Shown here piece by piece: positions 13,661-26,182 of a stretch of 64,000 nucleotides of DNA (position 1 is the stretch's first letter; every line of letters starts with the position of its first letter). The notes beneath the pieces were generated by a model. That model was given only the letters and a program-made list of their open reading frames with translations. It was not told the DNA's origin and ran no database searches. The stretch spans positions 124,001 to 188,000 of the forward strand of contig CAKJVC010000202.1 of NCBI GenBank assembly GCA_918026815.1, read 5' to 3'. The translations under genes and the position numbers were made by a program. Source of the stretch: Chalara sp. BL73. Taxonomy: Eukaryota > Ascomycota > Leotiomycetes > Helotiales.

Positions 13661-16600
13661 ATGAGGATCTCCTTGCGGCCCAGTCAATCACATGGCAAAT
13701 CTTTATCATCAAGCCGCAATGTTTTATCACGATACCTTACCCTGACACCGATTCTGCTCATAACTTTCGCAGGGGCTGTTACCTTCAACCCCGTACCTTC
13801 GCCAAACCTCGATCTCGACTCTCTAGGCCGCGTTGCATTAGCTGGCGACTTTGAAGGTATCTCACTGTATCAGTTTGAGGGACAGAATGAGAACGGTTTC
13901 AGCACAAATGGCAGCCAGTCTGTCCTGTCACGCTTCCCCAATGGCGGGTTTGCGACTCTAGCTTCAGCTGATGCTGGTATCCATGCGATGTGCTCTTTTA
14001 TCATGCAGGACGGCACAGATGGAGGCGTCATAGTAGGAGGCAATTTCACGAGTCTTGGAGGAATTGAATCACAAGGTGTTGCAATGTTCAACTCGACGAC
14101 AGGATCGATAACGCCGTTGAGTGGACTGTCAGGACAGGTCTCAGCATTACTTTGTGATAAGGATACGAATACAGTATATATCGGGGGGAGCTTCATAGGG
14201 GCGAACTCTACAAACGCCATCGCCTGGGTGGGTACGGCCGGCTGGACCAACCTTCCCTTTGCTGGCTTCAATGGACCTGTCACATCCATATCGAAGGCAT
14301 CTAACGGACATATCATATTTGGAGGAACTTTCACGGGTCTCGGGAATGCAACAGGCCCAAATCTACCTGATCAGCAGATAATCAATATCTCGACTAGTAA
14401 CGTTACAAGCGGCTCATCATCTTTGACGGCAGGCTTCAGCGATCCAAGGAACATTATTTGCAAAACTGGCGGGACTGATGGGGCTGGAAATACATGGCTG
14501 CTAGCTGATAACACTCCAGGCTTCTGGGATGCATCTTTCGGTTTTGGGTTCCAACCGACAAAGCTGAGACTGTGGAATACTCGTCAGGATGGGCGTGGTA
14601 CAAAGACGTGGCGGTTCACAGCGCATCCAATTAACGGCATCATGAACCTGACTTATATCGACCCAGTAACTAAGGAGAATGCGTCTTGCTCCTCTGAGTG
14701 CCCGTTAAGCAATGATCCAAATATCAAGTTTCAGGACTTTCACTTCGTCAATGTTATAGGAATGAGCGGCTTTCGTGTCGACATTTCTGATTGGTATGGG
14801 AGTGGTGGCGGTTTGAATGGCATCGAGCTGTTCCAGGATGATATATACTCTTATGCTATCCCTTCATTCAATGAACCCAACTGTACGAGTATTGACCTTG
14901 CATCAACCTCAACACCAACTGGCCCTTGGACTGTCACGCCTTCACGCCAAAGTCTATCGCAGTACTTATCAGCTAACATAACCGACACAGCTACTACGTC
15001 TGTGGTTTTTCTTCCTGATATCAAACAATCTGGCAATTACTCCGTCAACATGTATACCCCCGGATGCCTCCAAGATGATAGTTGTGATAGACGAGGACGA
15101 GTTAATATTACCGGCACCATGGCAACAGGTGCCTCAAGTGCAGGATTTACCACAGAAATCTTCCAGACCAACAACTTTGACAAATATGATCAAATCTACT
15201 TCGGGTTTATTGAAGCTGGGACTGGTTCTTTCCGTCCATCGGTCACACTCTCGCCTATCGCCGGCCAAAACATTCCGGACTATTCTATCGTTGCTCAGCG
15301 AGTTGGTTTCACTCTTATCTCCTCAAGCGGCGGCCTCAATAACCTGTTTGAGTACGACACAGCACAAATTGTGATCGATACTATCGATCTGGATAATTCC
15401 ACATTCAACAAAGCTGGCGTAACTCTCGGAACAGCATCTGAGGTCAATACATTGGCAACTTCTGGCAGCACCACATTCGTAGGCGGTAATTTCACCACAT
15501 CTACATTTAACAATATACTCGCAATCGCCGCCAGTGAGGCTACTCCATTGACTGGAAGTGGCTTGAATGGAGAGGTGAAAACCATGTTCCTGAATGGGTC
15601 AACCCTCTATGTCGGTGGTAAGTTTACCAATACAGCCACCGGCGGCATCACAGGGCTCAATAATGTGGCTGCATACGACACCTCCAGTAACTCGTGGACT
15701 GCTTTGGGAGCTGGCGTCAACGGTGTTGTGAAGTCAGCAGTACCGCTCACACTCAATATTACCGCCAATACACCGGAAACCGTCATTACATTTACTGGTA
15801 ATTTCGACCAAGTGCAAGCTTTCGACACGAATAAGGCGACCTCTGTTAACGGTTTCGCGATCTGGGTGCCATCTCGGGAGAACTGGCTGCAGAATCTAGG
15901 TGGAGCAACTATGGAGATTGATGGAGTGCTTACTGCTTCTGTAGACCTTCCAGGCGGCGATTCCCTCTTTGCTGGATCCTTGTCCTCGTCTCAGCTGTTC
16001 GCAAACGGCGCTGTATCACTTACATCTGCAGGCAATCTGAATAGCCTTCCGATTCAGATCCAATCATCACAATCGCAATCCCAATCGAGCCTAGCTAAAC
16101 GTGCCAGTAGTGCTCAGAATGTATCTGGCGTTGTGACAGGGCTATTCTACGAAGAGGGCGATCGTAATCTAACAATTCTTGGTGGACACTTTACTGCGAC
16201 TGGTTCTAATGGGTCGGATGTTAATAATCTGGCTTTCATCGATGGTTCGAATAATGATACCGTTACTGGCGTTGGCTCAGACCTGTCAAGCGCTTCAACA
16301 TTTAAGTCTTTAGCCGTGCAAGGTACTACGCTTTATGCTGGAGGATCAGTCACAGGAACGGTCAACGGAATTGATGTGAACGGGCTTATATCGTACAACT
16401 TAGCGGCTCCATCCTTCAGTACTCAACCACCCGCCTTAGCTGGAGATTCAGTTTCGGTAAACGCCATCACGATCAAGCCTGACTCATCCGATGTATATGT
16501 TGGTGGAAGCTTTTTACAAGCAGGCTCCCTGGATTGTCCTGCTGTCTGTGTCTATACAACTAGCGCGTCTCAATGGAATCGACCAGGGTCAAATCTAGGT

Positions 16601-17425
16601 GGCTCCGCTAGTGTTATGGCTTGGGCAAGCTCAAGCTCCCTGATCGTCGGAGGCGAACTGTCAGTCAATGGAGCAAATGTTCCGTTAGCGACGTATGATG
16701 CGAAAACTCAGACATGGGCTGTAGCCGCTGGAGCAGAAACAATTCCAGGGCCCGTAACTGCCCTTGCAGCTGCGAATAATGATGCCTCCGACCTCTGGAT
16801 TGGAGGCACTGCTTCTAATGGCTCATCATACCTAATGAAATCCACAAGTGGTACATGGAATACAGTTGGGGATGTATTCGGCGCTGGAAGCGTTATTCGT
16901 GGTCTCCAAGTCTTATCACTCAGCAAGAACCACAATGAAACCGGTTTAGTTTCCAAAGATGAAACGCTAATGATTACTGGGGCATTGATTCTGCCAGGGT
17001 TTGGTAATGCCTCATCGGCGCTTTACAATGGCGTGACCTTCACTCCCTTCGCGCTTACCAGCTCTTCATCCAACACTGGTGGCAGCCTTTCTCAAATCGT
17101 CTCTCAAAAGCAGGTCACATTCAATAAGAAAGGTAAGATTACCACTGCAAACTATGACTCATAAGCTAACCGGGTCTCAGGTGCTGGTATGAAAATTGGT
17201 TTTATCATTTTGATTGGCCTTGCCATTGCTCTTGGTGGCGTTTTCCTTATAGTCCTAGGTGGTCTCTTCATCGAGCGCCTACGCAAGAAGCGTCGAGGCT
17301 ATATTCCAGTGCCGACATCAACCTATGATCGAGGCGCTGCGATGACGCGACTACCGCCATCACAGCTTTTCAGCTCGATAGGACAAAGTCGGAGCGGAAT
17401 CGAAAAGCAAGGGACGAGGATTTAA
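13661..17425 (+). CDS. RAX2: Rax2-like cortical landmark / cell-polarity membrane protein
   Basis: Exon 1 (13661-17132) and exon 2 (17181-17425) encode 1238 residues. A hydrophobic signal/anchor lies near residues 28-41. It is followed by a very long extracellular domain rich in Ser, Thr, Asn and Gly, with many N-glycosylation sequons and repeated blades of the type VYVGGSF / LYVGGKFTNT / VGGNFTS, as in the beta-propeller-like Rax2 family. A single transmembrane helix sits at about 1161-1187, followed by a basic RLRKKRR stop-transfer and a short cytoplasmic tail. In yeasts and hyphal fungi Rax2 marks the site of growth and acts with Rax1 in polarity and bud-site or septum placement. The single 48-bp intron lies just before the TM helix; if retained, the frame stops at 17161-17163 before the helix. 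Confidence 0.88.
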
Positions 17426-19822
17426 GCCACTAATGACGGCGTTTGGGTTGGGTACGGCGTTCAGGATAGGCGGGCCTGCCTTTCTACATTTCTTGACTAT
17501 CATTTGCAACGGCGTCGGAGTTCGCTCCTTCTAGAGCTAGCTGCCCTTTTTTTTTGCAGCTCCTTCCAACAGCACCAAGCAGTGCAATGATCTGCGGACA
17601 TTTTCTTTTCACTTCTCGACAAATACGGTTGAGGACCCTAATGTTTAGAGTTACTACACACCCTTTTGCTCCATGATTTTCATCCGAACACAATCTTCTC
17701 TTTGTATGATAGTATCTTCCGCAGCCACGCCACAAGGTTGCTTTTAGGGGTTAGGAATGAGCAGACCTCCATGTGTATGTCAAAAGTCATGTAATATATT
17801 CAGGGGCTGTTTCTTCGGCAAATCGAATGAGTATAGAAATTGAAAATCAAATAAAAATCTGAGTCAGCTGTGCCTTCTTCATGCAATGTGATACGCTGAA
17901 TTACTTGAAAAGCTGGCTCCTTTGTCCTTACTTATATTGTGTTGCAACCATGGCATGCCAATGGAGCTTTAGGTTGGGAATGCCTTGAAAATTCGCCAGC
18001 ATGGGACAAAATAATAAGCAAGCAGTATAAAATTCAGCCGTGTTCTACGACCCGGGTCAGTTCCCATGTTTGTTAGTAAGAGAGCTGATGAGCTTGGTCG
18101 CCGTTCTAAAAATATATAAAATAAAATAAAAATCCCCAACGTTTCAGGGAAGAAATACCAGCGGGTGGTGATACTTGGCGAGATAGCAGCTATCTGCACA
18201 GAGACGTCAGGAGAAGAGCGCAACCCTCCGTTGTCTTGTGCTCGACCAGCGATGCAAAGATCATACACCTGATAGCGGTGCCTCCTCTGGCCATGGCTTT
18301 AAGGAACCGCCGGGCTCCTCCTCGGGAGCCGGAGAGCCCGCGCGTTGCCAGATATACCCAGCTGGGCACCTGCGCATAGCGCGCGGATTCGGAGAGGTAC
18401 CGGCCTTCAGGCAGGCTTCAGCCTCTGAGAGATATGCCGGGGTGGCCGCGCGGAAGCCGGCATATGGGTTCGCAGGAACGAGCAGGCGAGAAGGGGCGAG
18501 GCGAGGCGTCGTGCAAAAGATGCTGCTTCTTTTTTCACTTGCGCCGCGGCGCCCCCCCTCGAAAACCCAACGGCAAACGGCGTGGCGACGACAAGGGGGC
18601 GCGGTGGTTGCGGAGGGCATGTTTGAAGAGGAGAGAGGCGCCGGCTCCGCATGTTCGTCTGTTGAAGGGAGGGCGGGTGGTCTTCTATGACATGGGCTGA
18701 TCTTCCGCGGGCTTTGTAAATGCAGATTCGCGTTATCATGCTCACAAGCCGAAGCATTAGCTTCGTCATCGTCTGTGAAATATCGGCCGGTCCGAGGCAT
18801 GCGAAAGACCTGGCCCTGCAAAGCGTCTCGTTGCTTGTTCAATGACAAGGAGGTCGGAACCAGCCTGTTACGCCGGAGAACAAAGAGGATCGTGTGCTGG
18901 GAGGGCTGGGGCAGTTCAAAACGAGAACCTGCCCACGGCCGCTTTTCGTGTTTTGGGCCCAACTGCCCTTGTTGGCGCACATTTGGGCTTGCGTGCTGGT
19001 CGGGCTCGCGGACGAGAGCGAGGTGATGGAAATGCAGGTTCTTTCCCCTCCAGCTAGCTACTATCCTATATAAATGTGGTACGTTGCAAGACCGCAGCTG
19101 TATCGGCTCTTTGAAAGATAGGTTATTTATAGGTGCGCCGTCTGACACATTACTCGAATAGAGACTTTCTGTAATATTGCGCTGTGAGGAGCGCTGCGCA
19201 GTTATATATATTTAGTGATGATCTTTGCATTCTTTCGTAAGCCTGTCATCGGTTGCAAGATCCTGAACATTAAATTTCGCATCTTTGGAGACGCAGACGT
19301 GCAACCTTTTAGATCTGTGATGGCGAGAACTTCAACGTAGGCAAGTTATACTACAATGAAAGCTTATGACTGAGGCTTTTGGGTGTCATACGGATGTTAA
19401 CCCGACTGAGCTAGCACCAGCGAGAACAGCGAGTTGGGGAGGACAGCTGCATAAATGGGACAAGTATCCTGCCGTCTGCACCTGACATTTCTACGTTCTT
19501 TTGTTTCTCTACACTAGATTCAATCTGCTGAAGAGAAGTTACAACAAAAAAGGAGCCTTTCTATCCAGCGCCGCTCCTTCTTGCTGCAAAGTTAGAGCAA
19601 CCCCTTATAACCGCGAACTTCCTCGGTGAAAGGAAGAGAATATTCTCGACTCGGCGGCTAGGGCAATTCGACAGCAAGCGAAGCTGATAGAAGAAGGCAG
19701 GAGTATCGATCAAACTCAATATTGCCACGGGCTTATGATAGGTATCCCTTCGCGTAACTTCTCTGCCCTTTTAATATTTGGTAAGAAATGTGAAGGCTCT
19801 CAAGTGCTGTAAGGCAGTGAAG
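17426..19822. other. First part of a gene-poor tract (RAX2 3' flank and GC-rich island)
   Basis: The first several hundred bases should hold the RAX2 3' UTR. The remainder has no gene I can support; it contains the GC-rich island described separately. Confidence 0.45.
18270..19050. other. GC-rich island with long overlapping open frames
   Basis: Counting single 60-base lines in the first half of this interval gives 55-73 % G+C, clearly above the neighbouring spacer. Because stops are rare here, several frames stay open. The longest runs from 19148 to 18261 on the minus strand (295 codons from an ATG) and is rich in Arg, Pro, Ala and Ser. I recognise no domain in it and see no matching introns, so I do not call it a gene. 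The island could be a CpG-rich regulatory segment, a leader of a long transcript, or an unrecognised gene. Confidence 0.4.
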
Positions 19823-20585
19823 CAAGGTATGCGAGGCAAACGTGTTGTGCTTAAGTTATGCTGCCAACACGAGTAGCTTCAGCTGGTATGAGACCGCAGT
19901 TGAAAAGCCTTCCTTCGAGCTACATGATTACCTGCGTTTACATGCTTTGGTTTTGAATCCACTTCACCCAAGGGTGTTTCAACAATGGATTACTAGATGG
20001 AGACGTAATAGGGGAGAGCTTTGTAATATTATAAAGTTCTTGCTAATTGAAGCACATCAGCGATTTAGGAAGCTTGAGAGTGTTACTCCTAGCGATACTC
20101 CGTGGTATCCATTTTCATATAGGCATGAGTTCGAGTCAGGTACTGAATGCACGAGGGCAAATATTAGGGAAGCTCAATTAGATTTGCCTGCCATACACAT
20201 ATTGACATTTCATACACCTGATCTCCAAGCTTGTAAAGCGGTACAGCCCCTTGACTGTGGAGAGTGAACTCATTATTTCACAGACCTGGACGTCTTCGCA
20301 TCGCTCCCCAGCCAAACGCTATCATCAGAAAGTGATATCTCAGCATCCAGGGAGATTTTTTGGAGCGTGCAGACCTCAGAACTTGTAGGTGCTGATCACT
20401 TCCTCCATAAAATAATATTGGACGTACATGGACAGGTAAGATCAGAACAAGGTTCAGAAGCCTGCAGTTTGCCAATACAAAACAAAAGTAATCTTGATGC
20501 TCACGACCGGCAAGGTACGAAAAGAATCTAGTCATTCCTCACTATAATGTGCTTCTAACATGTTGAGAATGGACGTGTGCTCTAG
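19823..20585 (+). CDS. Hypothetical spliced gene, 5' end not found
   Basis: An open frame from 19823 to 20232 reads protein-like (for example DYLRLHALVLNPLHPRVF and FRKLESVTPSDTPWYPF). It can be joined through two plausible introns, 20233-20283 (GTAAAG..CACAG) and 20436-20567 (GTAAGA..CTAACATGTTGAG), to exons 20284-20435 and 20568-20585, where it stops at TAG. Phase is kept at both junctions. The frame has no ATG near its start, so a first exon would have to lie upstream. I recognise no family. A 140-codon open frame is about what chance gives once in a tract this size, so the splice signals are the main support. It may also be a g­ene relic. Confidence 0.3.
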
Positions 20586-21607
20586 ACTTTTGAGGCCCTG
20601 CGCTTTTCGATCTGTAGCGATCAGCGAGCGATATTGAATTTTAGCTCGCAGGGGCCGGCGATCTCTCTGGCTGCCCGTGCGTCTATGCACGAGAAATGAG
20701 CCTGCTGCTGATCTTCACCGTGACAGATGCGGATGTTGGGATTACCGACTTTTGCCATGGGCAATTGCGTGTTGAGCCGGACGTCGAAGATCTTTTAAGA
20801 CTTTGTCTTTGCAAAATGGGCAGAGCACGAGAATCACCACCAGCAGCATGCCATACCAAGCAAAAGCAGATATACCGGATGCACAAATCACGGGGTGTGA
20901 TATTGGGAAAACTCCCCGGGAACCGCCGATATGTCTGTCATTATAGCTAGCTAGCTTTCCTGCCATAGCATACCGCCGTAAAAGCACCCGTTGTCAGCAA
21001 ATAACCTCGAATGCCCGTTGCGGGCAGTAAGACAAGTCAAATTAACAGCTAAGCTCTCAGCCTCTTTCTTCAGAAAAGGCCCGTTAAAAAACGATGGCAA
21101 GTCCCATGGGCCCAGGAATCCGTGCGGCGCTGGGCCCCTGGCAGTGGGAGATCGACGATCATGAACATGCACCGGGTGTGAAAGGGTGATTTTCATACAG
21201 TGCCGGACTTTCAGTGCTGTGTCACCTACACCAGTCAGTCACCTGCGTTCCCCGCATCCCGACCGTCGTCTGAACATTTGGGCTGACTGCCGGGGGAGGC
21301 GCCAAAGGGATTTCGTCTAATCATCTCCTCTAACCATCTCCTCTGTGGCCTCTATGCCCTATGCCTCTGGTTTTTTCCTTCTCTCTTTTTTTCTTTCCCT
21401 TGCTGACTCGCGAAGTTAAGGGGGGGGGAGGGGGATAGAGCAATGTAATTCAACAAAGACCCATCTTTTGTTGCACATTTCTTTCCATGGGGAAGAGCGG
21501 GAGCAGCGGGAGAATCAAAACATTAGCAGCTCGTGTTGAAAGGAGAGCAACATGACGCCTTTGATAAGTTGAGCAGGGTTATGACAAGGGCATTCAAACC
21601 TTCTCCC

Positions 21608-21647
21608 AAAAAAAAGAGAGAGACAGAGATAGAGAGAAAAAAAGGGA
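21608..21647. repeat. Purine-rich tract
   Basis: About 40 bases consist almost entirely of A and G (A-run, GA repeats, A-run). Such tracts can melt or form triplexes; no function is shown. Confidence 0.6.
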
Positions 21648-21822
21648 TACTCCGGTAAACATGCCATGAGAAGCGTGATGAAGCTGTCAAATCTACGAAT
21701 CTGCCAATCTAACCAATCTCTTATTACCGGATTCGGCTCAGAAGCGAAATGTTTCATGTTTCAGGACGCCTCATCCGTGCAATTAGCTGCTGATCACAGT
21801 GACCTATCCCTGCCCGCCTCTT

Positions 21823-21916
21823 CCCCCCCCTCCCCTTCCCCCCCCTTTGGTGTCTATACCACACAACCACACCCCCCGGTCTTCCCCCCGGTCTCCCCCC
21901 CCCCTTGGTCTCCCCC
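21823..21916. repeat. C-rich cluster, G-quadruplex candidate on the minus strand
   Basis: Seven runs of four or more C lie within 94 bases: three at 21823-21845 (C8, C4, C8) separated by 1-2 T, and four at 21872-21916 (C6, C6, C10, C5) separated by 6-7 bases. On the minus strand these are G runs with loops short enough for a G-quadruplex, especially the second group. Confidence 0.6.
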
Positions 21917-24900
21917 ACGGTGAAAATCCCTGTTCTGCTCATTTCCAATGCTTGTCTTGGCATCGATTGTTCAGAACCCATGCCGTCCCGTAGATCTTCC
22001 CCCAACAAAGAAAATGTCAGAAATGGGAGTTAGACACCAGAGAAAAAAAGACGTTTGATGATTTGGAAACAGCCCTATACAGTACCGTACCATGCCATAC
22101 ATAATCTTAAATTTTGCCCGAGAATCTCGCCGATTTGGAGTTTCTTGTTCAACCTTTTTGGTTTGGTTCCCAACGCCTGGACTTTTGGCGGCGTGCGCTT
22201 GAGACGAAGAAGAGGAAAGACGAAGGGGAAGAGAGGGGATGAAGCCGAACCCACGAACGCTCGTGATGCTGTTCTCCAATCTCATTTCCGTATTACTGCA
22301 CTCTCCTCTACTTGCTGGGCGTTGCTCAAGTCGTCCATGTCGTGGCTCTAGTCTATTTGATCCAGTTGTCTTCATGTTAGCGTTCTAAATTGACTTAGGA
22401 AGTCCAGGGTCTTTCTGGCAGAAAAAAAAAACGACTTCCGCTTGTCTGGTCTAAATAAGTGAGAGTGGGCAAGTGGCTCACTCGGATGCCCCTCTCCGCA
22501 AAGTTGGTGAGCCGTTGATGGCGCTGGCGGCCTCGCTGCGAAGCAGCAAATTCCTACCCGTTGAGTCGCTCCTATAGACGTAACTTGTGTCGTGCGAGTC
22601 AGCTGTTTAGCAAAAATTCCATAACCCCAACTAAACCTGAGGAATGCTCTCTGGCACAAAGTTATTCCGTCGCCCATTTCTGGGATTTGGTTGTGTCAAC
22701 TTAGACCTGCCATCCCAGTAGTCCGTTCTTTGGGCTCTGAAGGATCTGACACCGACCTTGCAAGCCACATGGGACGGTAACCCGTGATCATCGAGTTGTC
22801 CCCTCTCCGCCAGGACGACTCCTCTTACGCTCAAAATGGATCCTCTTCCGGAATTCGATGCTAAATCTGGGTTTCTACTGGTACTTACACCTGACCCCTC
22901 AGCTTACTGTAGATGGATAAATTAGCCACAGTTTAAGTATACACACAGTAGGTGTCAACATTTGGCTCCCACAGCGGCAGAAAGCACTGGCCATTTCGAC
23001 AAGCAGTGGAGCGCATGAGGGGGACAAAGCCTGTGTACATCAAACAACGAACACAAGGTTCTTCCCGGAGATAGCACTTACAGTAAGATTGAATTCAAGC
23101 AAGGTGTTGCTTGCTATTGGCTGTGTCTAACATCAAATCTCAACTGCTCCGTTCACGAGTGAGGCGGTCAGAAAATTTGACAGTTGAAATCCAGTCATTT
23201 TGTCAGATGAGCCGGAACACTTCTGTTTTCCCGATCATATTCACGCTGAAATTGGCTTTCCCGCTGAACGGCCCGTAACAGAATGGTTTACATTGCGATC
23301 GCTATGCGCAAGACCTGCCAATGTGGCTAGATCGGGAAGTCATCAATTGAATCTTGTGGCTCTCGTAGTAGCTGTATGGTATAGTTCTTGAGGGTAGGAT
23401 CCTGTGCAGGATTGGTGATGGCGCGATATTGGGGCTTTGAGTGCCGTTTGAGATCGCCCCTCTCCCGCGTCCAAGCCTTGTTGGCGGAACATAAGCCTCA
23501 TTCGACCTTCCTCCGCTGTCGCTTCTCCGCCTTATGCAAGCCACGAAGGAAAGGACCAAGCGAGGTTAAGGAATGTACTTACTTTACGAGTAATAATGCC
23601 CTACTTGAATTAATTCTGACCAATGGAATTTTGTTGTCAATTTAAAGTGCCAAGTCGCCGATTAAAAACGGTACTATACATCCTATTTGGATCTAAACGT
23701 GCGAGTCTTTTATGGTGACGGAGAGAGAGACGGTAGATTTGGTTTGTATTCGCAAGTAAGACTGCTTCCTGCTTGTCCTTTTTTTTAAGTCGTTTTTCGT
23801 TAATTAACTTTTGTTGCTGTTTGGGAACTAAGAGGTAGTGCAGCATCTCAAGAAGGAAAAAAGAGAGCCTTCGTTAGTAATGATAGATCATTTCTAAATT
23901 GTAGCTAGGCATCTCTAGTCCCATCACCGCCGCTGGATATCAAAGGAACAGGTTAAAATAGCGAATCAAAACATAAAAGGGTTTCGCTTGACTACTTGGC
24001 GGCGGATCAGTTGATCCGATGCCTCTGTGGTTGGAGAGGAAGTCGGGAGCGAAGTGAGGCTGTATGCGCGGTAGTCAGTCTTGTATACATTGTATAAAGG
24101 TTTCGATATACTGACCACTTGTTTCTTAATATTTTCTGTAATAACTCAGTCGACGGGAAAGAAGATATCAATTTACAAGACAAGGCAAGTCAAATCGGAG
24201 TATCAATTCTTCAGGAGAGGCGATTTGGTAGTGTATCCATATACCATGCTGCCTGATTTCACGCAAGGCTCCAAAGCCTTTTGGATGTCTTGATGCGGGA
24301 GAGCACATCGATATCTTGACAAGCTTCGAATGTGCAGCATCTTTTCTCCTATATGACAGCCGGTCCCGCAGCATCTTTGCCTACAGAGAAATATGCTAAG
24401 AAGGTCTACAAGATTCTGTGAGCACTAAAGCTCCCTAATTCTGAACTGCAATTCGTTTTAGGAGGTTCAGATGCTACATGATTTGTCTGCCTCGGGTTCA
24501 CATGGCCGACGGCAAAGTTGATGACAAGGCCCATAAGGGTATCTGGCAAAACCAAGAGCTAGTTATATTTCCCCACAATCAACTGGCCCCCGAGCCTGTT
24601 ATTCAAGCGTCAAAAACTGTTTGTGCCTAGGCTGTACTGTGCTGTGCCAGGAAGATCCTTCACTCTATCGCCTGCGGAAGGCGTTCGACTCCAAAAAACT
24701 AAAAGGTGGGCGGGCGGGAGAAAGGTTGCGAACTACTTCCCTTGAGCCTAGTTCCTAGACTGTCAGCCAAAAACTTGCTTTTAGCACGAACCAATGGTTC
24801 CGCAAATAAGGATCTAAAATAGCGAACAGACGATTCATGAGCGGTGACTTGTTGCTGAAAGTGGTAATGGCTGATGGATTACTGGGTTTGAGGGGATTCC

Positions 24901-26159
24901 GAGATCAATGGCAAGCTGCCCCACCAGTTAGAGCAGCGATATCGAGCTCTGATACTGTAGCGTGATGTAAACAAACGCCCACAGAGGGAGTCAAGGCAAG
25001 GCAAGGTGACGGTTTAGCAAGAGGTATCTGGTTAGGTTTCCTGATTAGCCGCTGTGTTATATGGTCCAGTAGCTTAGGGTGCAGTACAGTGTTGAAGGTA
25101 GCCGAATTTTGATTTAGATGATGGTTGTGGGCCTAAGGTGTGGATGCAGGGCGAGGAAGATGGTGGCGCTCCCTCACACTCCCTCACTTAACCCAAGGCC
25201 CATGATTGGCTCACTTAAGTGGACAAGACACCTTCAACTCCACATTCAATGACGAGTTTGGTGCCAGGGTCTAAACATCATGAATCGCAAGGGCAGGTCA
25301 AGGCCGAGCACGCAAATGCGCATGAAGTAAATGATAGAATTGCATTGCAAGTTTTGAACACTGACATTCGATCTGGTTGTTTTCAGTTTTGCCGTACATT
25401 AGTTAGTCGACCCTGGCTGTCAATTCTGACTAAAACCCTTAGAATGGGCCAGTTGGTCCGAGAGTAGGTATTGAAGAAGCAGGAAGGATTAGACTTTTGT
25501 CTAGGTCATCCACGATTTTTGCTTTTGGATGCTCAGCAGCGGGTACACCTACGCCATGGCTTGCCCTGTTGCGGCAAAGATATTGCGGATCCATACTTTT
25601 ATCGGACCCCGAGGATTTTTGGAAAGGTGAGGCATGCTCTTCCAACCAGTGAGAATGATCATCTTCTTCTACTCTTGGCCGTGACACAATCAGATAGATG
25701 GTCTAGTCCGCTTCCGGAATCTGTGATAGGGTTTCAATGTGGTGGGTGGAGGTGGTGGTGGCCTCACCGCCTTGTTGTAGGGCCACCCTGGATTTCTCTG
25801 GTGTGCTACTACCGTCGGCATGCTATAGGCTGCGTGGGAATAAATGTGGTTCCTTGGGGACTTTTGCTTGTTATTTCCCAGCTCTCCTCCTATTCGTCTG
25901 GTGTTTTCTGGGGGTTGAGCCGGGTAGGGTAGTGCTGGAAGTGGCTTGTTCAGTGATGCACTTCCAAGCCCTTAACACCACCCCCAAACCCCCCCCGTCT
26001 ACAGAGACCCGCTCTGTTTCTAAAAGAAACCGCTGTGGTGTCTGCTTGGATGGAGGCAAGCCCACCGCCCCAAAAGTCATACAACGCTTGAGCCCTTTGG
26101 GCAATTACGTGGTTACATTTCTGGCCATACCTGACGCTACCTCAGCTATGCTAACGCCC

Positions 26160-26182
26160 AAATAATAATAATAATAGTAATA
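26160..26182. repeat. AAT/ATA microsatellite
   Basis: A short run of AAT units with one interruption. It is followed about 40 bases later by a run of 13 A. Confidence 0.6.

Noticed and set aside
25471..25932. 153-codon plus-strand open frame
   Set aside because: It starts without an ATG, is rich in Trp/His/Arg from GGT-type repeats, and has no domain or matching exons.
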